This document shows positions 61,501-64,000 of a DNA stretch of 64,000 nt, in pieces (position 1 is the first letter of the stretch; every line of letters starts with the position of its first letter). The stretch lies in the NCBI RefSeq assembly GCF_905220415.1, contig NC_059543.1, forward strand, positions 3,472,001 to 3,536,000. The letters are read 5' to 3'. The position numbers and the translations under genes are program-made. The DNA comes from Colias croceus (Eukaryota; Arthropoda; Insecta; Lepidoptera; Pieridae). The notes beneath the pieces are model-generated. The model saw nothing but the letters and a program-made list of their open reading frames with translations. It made no database searches and was not told the DNA's origin.

Positions 61501-62331
61501 GGCGCCACAATATTTTCGCCCGGGGTGTCAGTGGCCCTCACGCCGGCACTGGCCTAGCCTATAATAGTTGACACGTGAGCGTAGAACCGAGGGCTCGTGG
61601 GTTCGATTCCCGGTGGAGCCGAAGAAAAAGAAATGTCTCAGTTTGGCAGGACACAGAAGGTATCACCTACTTGTCCCTAAAGAAAATTGATCAGTGAAAC
61701 AGATGTATAATGCATCTGTCCCTCGCCCTCTATAGGATTTCTCTTTAGTTGAACAATATTAGGTTACTTTTTAACGCGTGGCAAAAGGAAATTCCTGTAG
61801 GAATAAGACGTATGATCGCGGTAAAAGGTAGCCTACGAATCGCAAAAATCTTACAATATTTTAATTGTTTCGTTGTAACATAATATCAACGCAATTTTTG
61901 ATGGTTTTGCCAAATTTGTAAAAATATCAGTAAAATTCCTTGCCCTTTTTTAAGTTTTCAACATGCTTTTTAATCATGTTCTTTAGTTTTTGCTTAAGAG
62001 GAGGCTCCCTTTCTCATTTTTTAGCACTGAGAGACCGGTTACGGTACTAGACGCTAATACAGCTGTAATAAAGTTGAATATCGCTCCAAATTTAGGGAGC
62101 TTCCCCTTAATTTCCAATGTTTTCACAGGAGTGTACCGGCTCGATCTGTCTCGCATACGGGCTGGAGTCGTGTCAATGTGCGCCGCGGAAAGACGACCCG
62201 CGGTCCGCGTGCGAGCTGTGCTGCCGCAAGCCGGGCGGGCCCTGCGAGTCGTCCTTCCGCTGGAACACGCCGCCCTTCGACGTGCCCGACATGTACGCTA
62301 AACCCGGCACGCCTTGCAATGACTATAATGG
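43072..62331 (+). CDS. Kul: ADAM10-family metalloprotease, Kuzbanian-like; 10 of its exons, both ends missing
   Basis: A type I membrane protease that sheds ectodomains; family members cleave Notch and other surface proteins. Ten exons join in phase with GT-AG introns to 2170 nt (about 723 codons). Domain order: prodomain (SFKAHNREFRLVLQ, YYVEP), furin-type site RRKKR at 56954-56968, a ~119-residue linker, the zinc protease domain, disintegrin region (CGNGVVEEGEECDCG) and cysteine-rich region ending GTPCNDYNG. The zinc motif HEIGHNFGSPH is split by the intron at 58859-60213. The signal-peptide exon was not found upstream, and the transmembrane and cytoplasmic exons lie right of the window. 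ADAM10 membership is clear. The Kul paralogue, rather than Kuz, is preferred from the cysteine-rich region (CLAYGLESCQC) as I remember it. Confidence 0.93.
43393..43878 (-). repeat. CTAG-headed dispersed repeat, copy 2 (uninterrupted)
   Basis: The near-identical inverse of 5318-5780, ending GGGCGGAAGCTAGT, with (TCTG)n at about 43516-43549. On the minus strand its far end reads ATGTATAGATAAAG, showing the uninterrupted form of the site where the TIR element sits at 5781-8736. Confidence 0.8.
44326..44384. repeat. Perfect 23-bp-arm hairpin
   Basis: The arms 44326-44348 and 44362-44384 are exact reverse complements around a 13-nt loop, inside the large Kul intron. The geometry resembles a short hairpin RNA precursor, but perfect pairing without flanking stem is also typical of tiny foldback repeats. 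Confidence 0.7.
46342..47499 (+). CDS. LINE ORF1 protein: coiled coil plus SGNH/esterase-like domain
   Basis: 385 codons from the ATG at 46342, preceded immediately by an in-frame TAG, so this start is forced. Residues ~105-200 form a long heptad-rich coiled coil (LEKANKNLHQELDKYQRDLD), expected to drive multimer formation on LINE RNA. Residues ~235-375 resemble the SGNH-hydrolase or esterase domain found in ORF1 of CR1/L2-type LINEs (LIVLSDNIGQGFG, then FMLCTLPYLPG). At the usual GDS position the reading is SDN, so the nucleophilic Ser seems to be replaced by Asn if my alignment is right. In this class ORF1 binds element RNA in the cytoplasm. ORF2 follows after about 110 bp. Confidence 0.8.
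   Translation: MKYINSEDKCKALQDIVDSYQQCSSHHEKALSRIAELECSLMEVEENNPKRQCNTPSSLHDEFVECGQLSGSVNFKKINFSSHNKLKKYLRLSKFIKRTQSIVRKSSSKNVVQLEKANKNLHQELDKYQRDLDYYKILYDVETTELKEKIDSLSQMLNDVNQKYSSAQMQINEHIQQADHLIKLSNENMDRFESLTNKYVCQCSNSDNEQPSPHKSDYTDIHSGKPNTTNSTSNTKHLSKQELIVLSDNIGQGFGAMLNNLGLIVTNVCTPNSSFKYIIKSLDHFSFNKNNIVIILYGDSLNINNKDIDVGFKKMLDISSRTKCKFMLCTLPYLPGLTQEQNRLIHNMNLKLYNLTNHHRDAFIYFDINLCIKSFTLTKNTVYLQ
47608..50436 (+). CDS. LINE ORF2 protein: AP-type endonuclease and reverse transcriptase
   Basis: 942 codons counted from a GTG at 47608; the same frame is open back to about 47557 without an ATG, so initiation is probably non-canonical or coupled to ORF1. The endonuclease occupies residues ~1-220: HQNIQGLASK, CVTEHWLKQ, CVYRPPSSDY, CGDFNIDLL and TSDHCGQ supply the expected Asn, Glu, Asp and His residues. 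The reverse transcriptase lies at ~470-770: NNYRPISILPTLSK, FGFTKGRSTTDA, IFCDLSKAFDCVEH, GVPQGSILG, and LFADDTS as the catalytic box. A C-terminal region ends at the stop before 50437. The endonuclease nicks the target and the polymerase copies element RNA there. No disabling change is visible. Confidence 0.92.
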   Translation: MHQNIQGLASKLLEIELFLNDNNIKIFCVTEHWLKQCQSLVNIENYKLKSIYFRTQAIHGGSVIFVHDSVKCKERTDIVSLSVERTIELSCVELERYIIVCVYRPPSSDYNMFEKVMEEILKRLSRSKKKVIVCGDFNIDLLLQTQTATRIVNLFQSFNLYKLFNEPTRITPTSATCIDNIYCDCICLEKNILNTLTSDHCGQKVVFEWDCIPTFKRINVRPITKKGINKFKNNINKNLPVLNDQSFPNSPCEMFKNLFNLVHNEFEKIFKVKSLNITKDLPFSKWATASIHRCRNILYELYGMKQYNKDPSFLSYVRNYSKIFKKVCFTAKRLYIKEKIRDSDNKVKTVWSIINGEMGKSKSSNTIKLVNNDRVIDKSADVALAFEEFFSSVPATITNSLNSSSALAETFLRDHVAGCSTLFELRHVTASDIVTAFKTLNLKNTCDLWGMSVNLVNNIIENIAKNLAFIFNKCCDYGTFPNLLKLSKVIPLFKKGDQEDCNNYRPISILPTLSKVFEKLILNQLSSHFASNNLLHTKQFGFTKGRSTTDAGVALLTHIYKAWENSKNALGIFCDLSKAFDCVEHCTLLRKLNHYGITGKAQNLIASYLHDRIQTVVVNGERSSGASINIGVPQGSILGPFLFLVYINDFPYYLQDRCEIVLFADDTSLIFNVDRHDPNVDEVNSALSHISEWFTANNLLLNAKKTTCVEFLLPNVKKLNRDITLNGEVLHPTESTVFLGLTLDEKLQWGAHVNTAAGKLSSAAYAVRKIRHLTDEDTARLVYFSYFHSIMSYGILLWGKAADIETIFILQKRAIRSIYNLRARDSLRDHFKNTGILTVPSQYIFNNILHVHKNADLHTRVGDRHDYGTRNRNRIEMPFFRLAKVKNSFMGQGIRLYNRIPLNIKEFSSSKFKTYIKGVLVQRAYYSIQEYMDDKDPWRVVA
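54085..54406 (-). mobile_element. tRNA-headed SINE with (GAT)n tail, copy 1
   Basis: Flanked by a perfect 11-bp target duplication TTTATTAATAT (54074-54084 and 54407-54417). On the minus strand it starts GAGCAGTGGTGGCTCAGTGG (A box), has a B box GAGGTTCGAGACC, and ends in GATGATGAT repeats. Its last part (GCGTGGTGGATTATGGCCT) matches a 3' tail common to lepidopteran LINEs, which probably supply the enzymes. It ends 39 bp before the Kul exon at 54446. Confidence 0.88.
54446..54567 (+). CDS. Kul: Kul exon: prodomain
   Basis: Acceptor TTGTTCCAG, donor GTAATT. It completes the split Arg codon and encodes EFRLVLQPDPSSVFAED and DYNTAHVYSGKLE, matching the ADAM10 prodomain block with DYDTSHIYTG. 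A SINE sits just upstream, leaving only about 39 bp of intron sequence before the exon. Confidence 0.93.
54568..56259 (+). other. Kul intron segment without recognisable content
   Basis: The intron 54568-56630 contains the SINE at 56272-56590 near its right end. In the remainder I note only a small hairpin (AGTCCGCC/GGCGGACT at about 54676-54700) and a slightly GC-richer patch at about 54850-54950. Confidence 0.6.
56272..56590 (+). mobile_element. tRNA-headed SINE with (GAT)n tail, copy 2
   Basis: Same family as 54085-54406 but in the opposite orientation. Flanked by ATGTATATTATT at 56260-56271 and 56591-56602 (12-bp target duplication). A box GTGGCTCAGTGGTGAGAC, B box GGAGTTCGAGACC, GATGATGAT tail. 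It ends about 40 bp before the Kul exon at 56631. Confidence 0.9.
56631..57443 (+). CDS. Kul: Kul exon: end of prodomain, furin-type site, linker, start of protease domain
   Basis: The largest exon (813 nt), acceptor TTCTTTTCAG, donor GTGCGT. It encodes HVYGVITAEGLFDGTIWTS and YYVEPISRY, the prodomain Cys in ISHCASHLL, HSVIYRRSDVDHPH, then RRKKR at 56954-56968 as probable proprotein convertase site. A charged linker of about 119 residues follows before Cys at 57326 (TTCLVYLQADHMFYQRYG), where the protease domain starts. The linker contains a second, weaker basic pair (NKR). Confidence 0.95.
57561..57701 (+). CDS. Kul: Kul exon: protease domain
   Basis: Acceptor TACTTTGCAG after a 117-bp intron, donor GTACGT. 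Encodes DFNQDGKADNITFMIKRIKV and GVEKYLELFS, the ADAM10 segment that includes FMVKRIRI and GVEKFLEL. Starts after a split Asp codon and ends with one base of a Glu codon. Confidence 0.94.
58199..58323 (+). CDS. Kul: Kul exon: protease domain
   Basis: Acceptor TATTTCAG, donor GTAAGT. Encodes DYDAFCLAYMFTYRDFEMG and LGLAWTGDL, ending GGVCEKNG, in register with the LAY..TDRDF and LGLAW blocks of ADAM10. Confidence 0.94.
58730..58858 (+). CDS. Kul: Kul exon: zinc-binding helix
   Basis: Acceptor TTACTTCAG, donor GTAAGT, both boundaries in phase 0. Encodes SMKSLNTGIVTLLNYGKHV and VSHVTLAHEIGHNFGSP. His at 58829, Glu at 58832 and His at 58841 are two zinc ligands and the catalytic base; the third His is the first codon of the next exon. 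Confidence 0.96.
58859..60213 (+). other. Kul intron with a hairpin
   Basis: 1,355-bp intron. An imperfect 17-bp-arm hairpin lies at 59422-59470. The open frame at 59042-59287 is intronic and without recognisable motif. Otherwise AT-rich. Confidence 0.75.
59422..59470. repeat. Hairpin with internal direct repeat, in Kul intron
   Basis: GGGTTATTCAGGCAGAG pairs with CTCTGCCTGAAAAACCC with one mismatch. Inside and across the arm, AGGATTCTCTG occurs twice in tandem. Confidence 0.65.
60214..60382 (+). CDS. Kul: Kul exon: end of the active site, Met-turn, protease C-terminus
   Basis: Acceptor TTTTTTATTCCAG, donor GTGAGA. Starts with His, the third zinc ligand, then DPEVCTPFGEDGNYIMFARA (Met-turn region) and NNNKFSPCSLRAIDPVLN, ending GCFT with a split Glu codon. 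Confidence 0.95.
60692..60855 (+). CDS. Kul: Kul exon: disintegrin region, first part
   Basis: Acceptor AATCTTACAG, donor GTATTG (weak). Encodes PAICGNGVVEEGEECDCGW and ECTDVCCRPQAV, ending CTLTEHSVCSPSQ. The Cys pattern is that of the ADAM disintegrin domain. Confidence 0.95.
61199..61366 (+). CDS. Kul: Kul exon: disintegrin region, second part
   Basis: Acceptor TCTTTTCCAG, donor GTGAGT, phase 0 at both ends. Encodes GPCCTSSCTLKFGDKCRSD and CPASRHKPNRTRCDRELVC. A hAT-type MITE lies 12 bp past the end of the exon. Confidence 0.95.
61387..61551. mobile_element. hAT-type MITE with 8-bp target duplication
   Basis: 165 bp with terminal inverted repeats CAGTGCCGGCGT (left) and ACGCCGGCACTG (right), flanked by identical GCCTAGCC at 61379-61386 and 61552-61559. 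An 8-bp duplication and ends starting CAGTG are characteristic of hAT transposons. No coding capacity. It sits in the Kul intron, and its duplicated target starts 12 bp after the splice donor. Confidence 0.88.
61560..61760 (+). mobile_element. Possible tRNA-derived SINE
   Basis: GGGTTCGATTCCCGG at about 61601-61615 is a B-box-like T-arm, followed by GGAGCCGAAGAAAAAGAAAT, a common order in lepidopteran SINEs. The head may extend left across the MITE to GGGGCCTAG at 61376, in which case the MITE landed inside the tRNA-like head. Boundaries are approximate. Confidence 0.5.
62129..62331 (+). CDS. Kul: Kul exon: cysteine-rich region; last exon in the window
   Basis: Acceptor TGTTTTCACAG, donor GTAAGT. 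Encodes ECTGSICLAYGLESCQCAPR, SACELCCRKPGG and DVPDMYAKPGTPCNDYNG, ending with two bases of a Gly codon. The expected YCDVF block and the membrane segment must follow to the right of the window. GC content is clearly higher than in the introns around it. Confidence 0.95.
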
Positions 62332-62339
62332 GTAAGTAA

Positions 62340-62475
62340 GAAAGAAAGAAAGAATAATTTATTTTGCCAAAAGCCAACAACAGATATACTTAATAAAATA
62401 AAGTAAACATACAAAACAAAGAAAAAGACAAAAGTGTGGCAGACCTTTAGCAAAAAGGGGACCAACTCAGTACTA
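62340..62475 (-). mobile_element. LINE 3'-end fragment beside a splice donor
   Basis: On the minus strand the segment reads GAGTTGGTCCCCTTTTTGCT and GGTCTGCCACACTTTTG, then TTGGCAAAATAAATTATTC and a (TTTC)n tail. I recognise this as a common lepidopteran LINE 3' UTR. The tail lies directly against the donor GTAAGTAAG of the preceding Kul exon. Confidence 0.6.
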
Positions 62476-62883
62476 AGTAGATTAGATCTATGCAGTTTCA
62501 GTATTAACGGGTCTGTAGAGGACGGAAACCTGCGCTGCGCGTGCGAGCTAACGTGACGAGTGAAATATACGAATCTAACACAGAAACCTTAATTCTGATG
62601 ACAGTCATGTAAATGCTTATGTTAGAACAAGTACCAACGCCTGCCTCCATACGAGATCAAAAAAACTCAATTATTAATGAAGTAACAAGATAGCATATAA
62701 CATGTATACAGTAACAGAATTTTAACCAAAAAGTTCTAGACTTAAATTAAGAAGTACCTATTCTAAAAGACGCTCGCTGTTAAGTGCGTTAAACATATGA
62801 TGAAGAAATATCAAATAATATATCGCATTTCGAGATCGTTAATAGTTCGATTTCTAATCATTTTAACAAGAAAAATGAAAAAA

Positions 62884-63180
62884 ATCTATACATATAATAA
62901 AATCGTAGGAAAGTCAAAACTGTACATTGAATATTTTTTTAAAAGAATACTTGGGCCGTGATCTATAATCGATATAGAAGCCAAAAACATAGTTTTTAGA
63001 ATTTTTGTCTGTTTGTCTGTTTGTCTGTTTGTCTGTTTGTCTGTATGTTTGTCTGGGCTAATCTCGAAAAGTACTGCATAGATTGACTTCAAATTTTGCA
63101 TGAATATTACTAACAGGTCGGGTGAGGCTATAGGCTACATATTATCAAGCTATCACCTACGGGGGAGGAGCTGTGAACCT
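62884..63180 (-). repeat. Dispersed repeat, diverged relative of 43393-43878
   Basis: It shares the order ATCTATACAT, ACTGTACATTGAA, ATCGATA, TTTTTGTCTG with 43393-43878, but the microsatellite is (GTCTGTTT)n at about 63004-63056 and the sequence beyond it differs. Confidence 0.6.
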
Positions 63181-63238
63181 TTATTTTTCTTACATATTCC
63201 GTGTACTACGACAGCATACAATCTAAAGACTCATGTTT

Positions 63239-63640
63239 AAATGTTGTTTTTGAGTAAGCCATGCTATTATCTACCTTTACACTATAAAAACTACGTCATT
63301 TATGTAATTTTGGCAGAGAAACAGTTAAATGAATCTTAGCAGTATAAAGACAAATTTGAAACAGCGCCATCTATAGCCAGTGTTATAAAAATCAAACACA
63401 CATTAACTATTGGAAATTAATAATTAAATGACGCATATATAAATGTTGTTTGACAATATCTAGATTGAAACTATAAAAAATATGCCATTTAAGTAACTTG
63501 GGAAGAGAAACATAGTTTAAAGAATGTAAGTTGTATAATGTTAATTTTGTAACAGCGCCATCTATGAGATTTCGTAAAAATCAAATCAATTTACATGTTA
63601 ACACTACTGAATACACTGTTGAAAATTAATAATTTAAATA
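63239..63640 (+). repeat. Two diverged tandem units of ~190 bp
   Basis: ACTATAAAAA at 63281 and 63470, AACAGCGCCATCTAT at 63360 and 63551, and GAAATTAATAATT-like ends recur in the same order with a period of 189-191 bp. The units have diverged by many substitutions. AACAGCGCCATCTA-type sequence is common in lepidopteran repeats. Confidence 0.7.
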
Positions 63641-63851
63641 TAATCATGTTATTTATTTAACTCTTTAACCCATATCTTCCCTTCCCTATAAGGTATATTT
63701 CGTGTAAATAATAAATATACTACATTTTTTTAAAGTGAGGGTAGATGTTTATTATTTTAAGTAAAACTAGACACCATTATCTACAGTAATTAATCTAATA
63801 TTGATTGTGTTCATTAGTTACAATTTTAAAAATCTTCGTGTTTTATAAATT

Positions 63852-64000
63852 TACTAGCTTACCGCCCGCGGCTTCGCCCGCTTTGTCTAAAACCTAATAA
63901 ATTATATACCTTGCTCTTGAATTAGTCTATTTATTTAAAAAACCACATCAAAATCCGTTGCGTAGTTTTAAAGATTTAAGCATACAAAGGGACATAGGGA
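63852..64000 (+). repeat. Dispersed repeat, CTTTGTCTAAAACC subfamily, copy 2 (cut by window end)
   Basis: It begins ACTAGCTTACCGCCCGCGG, includes CGCTTTGTCTAAAACCTAAT and follows the copy at 9584-9720 until the window ends. Confidence 0.7.

Larger units (their letters stand above)
62476..64000. other. Kul intron continuing out of the window
   Basis: No further Kul exon is recognisable. The stretch holds a diverged dispersed repeat (62884-63180), a two-unit tandem repeat (63239-63640) and another dispersed repeat cut by the window edge (63852-64000). Confidence 0.65.

Noticed and set aside
61990..62301. Alternative frame across the cysteine-rich Kul exon
   Set aside because: It is out of phase with the conserved Kul frame, starts in the intron and loses the Cys pattern.
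63004..63056. Regular GTCTGTTT repeats considered as a CRISPR-like array
   Set aside because: The unit is a simple 8-bp microsatellite without spacers, in an insect intron.

Overview
The window reads as nuclear DNA of a moth or butterfly (Lepidoptera). The grounds are the strongly AT-rich background, GT-AG introns, and a dense load of repeat families that I recognise as typical of Lepidoptera: CTAG-headed dispersed repeats with GACA/TCTG microsatellites, tRNA-headed SINEs with (GAT)n tails, and 3' ends of CR1/L2/Jockey-type LINEs. Nothing bacterial is present: no operons, CRISPR arrays or bacterial-type genes.

Only one host gene can be supported. It is an ADAM10-family membrane metalloprotease on the + strand, best matched to the insect paralogue Kuzbanian-like (Kul). 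Ten consecutive coding exons (43072-43207, 54446-54567, 56631-57443, 57561-57701, 58199-58323, 58730-58858, 60214-60382, 60692-60855, 61199-61366, 62129-62331) join in phase to about 723 codons. They cover most of the prodomain, a furin-type site, a long linker, the zinc protease domain, and the disintegrin and cysteine-rich regions. The signal-peptide exon upstream was not found, and the transmembrane and cytoplasmic exons lie beyond the right edge.

Layout: 0-5 kb holds an internally deleted DD41D-like Tc1/mariner relative. At 5.3-8.7 kb a dispersed repeat is interrupted by a ~3 kb terminal-inverted-repeat element with six regularly spaced subterminal motifs, and that element is itself split by a 5'-truncated LINE with an open RT frame. 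From 8.7 to 38 kb the sequence is gene-free apart from a 5'-truncated LINE at 20.4-22.1 kb, MITE-like copies, dispersed repeats and several hairpins. At 38.4-40.3 kb lies a LINE copy broken by two in-frame stops, followed by a perfect 174-bp-arm palindrome at 41.5-42.0 kb and a tRNA-type SINE at 42.2-42.4 kb. Kul starts at 43.07 kb. Its 11.2-kb intron contains a two-ORF LINE with both frames open (46.3-50.7 kb). Later introns carry two inverted SINE copies just upstream of consecutive exons, a hAT-type MITE with an 8-bp target duplication 12 bp from a splice donor, and other repeat ends.

I found no new multi-gene system. The most unusual structures are the subterminal-motif TIR element at 5781-8736, whose insertion is supported by an empty-site copy elsewhere in the window, and the perfect palindrome at 41537-41973. 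All family assignments come from reading motifs by eye; no database search was run.
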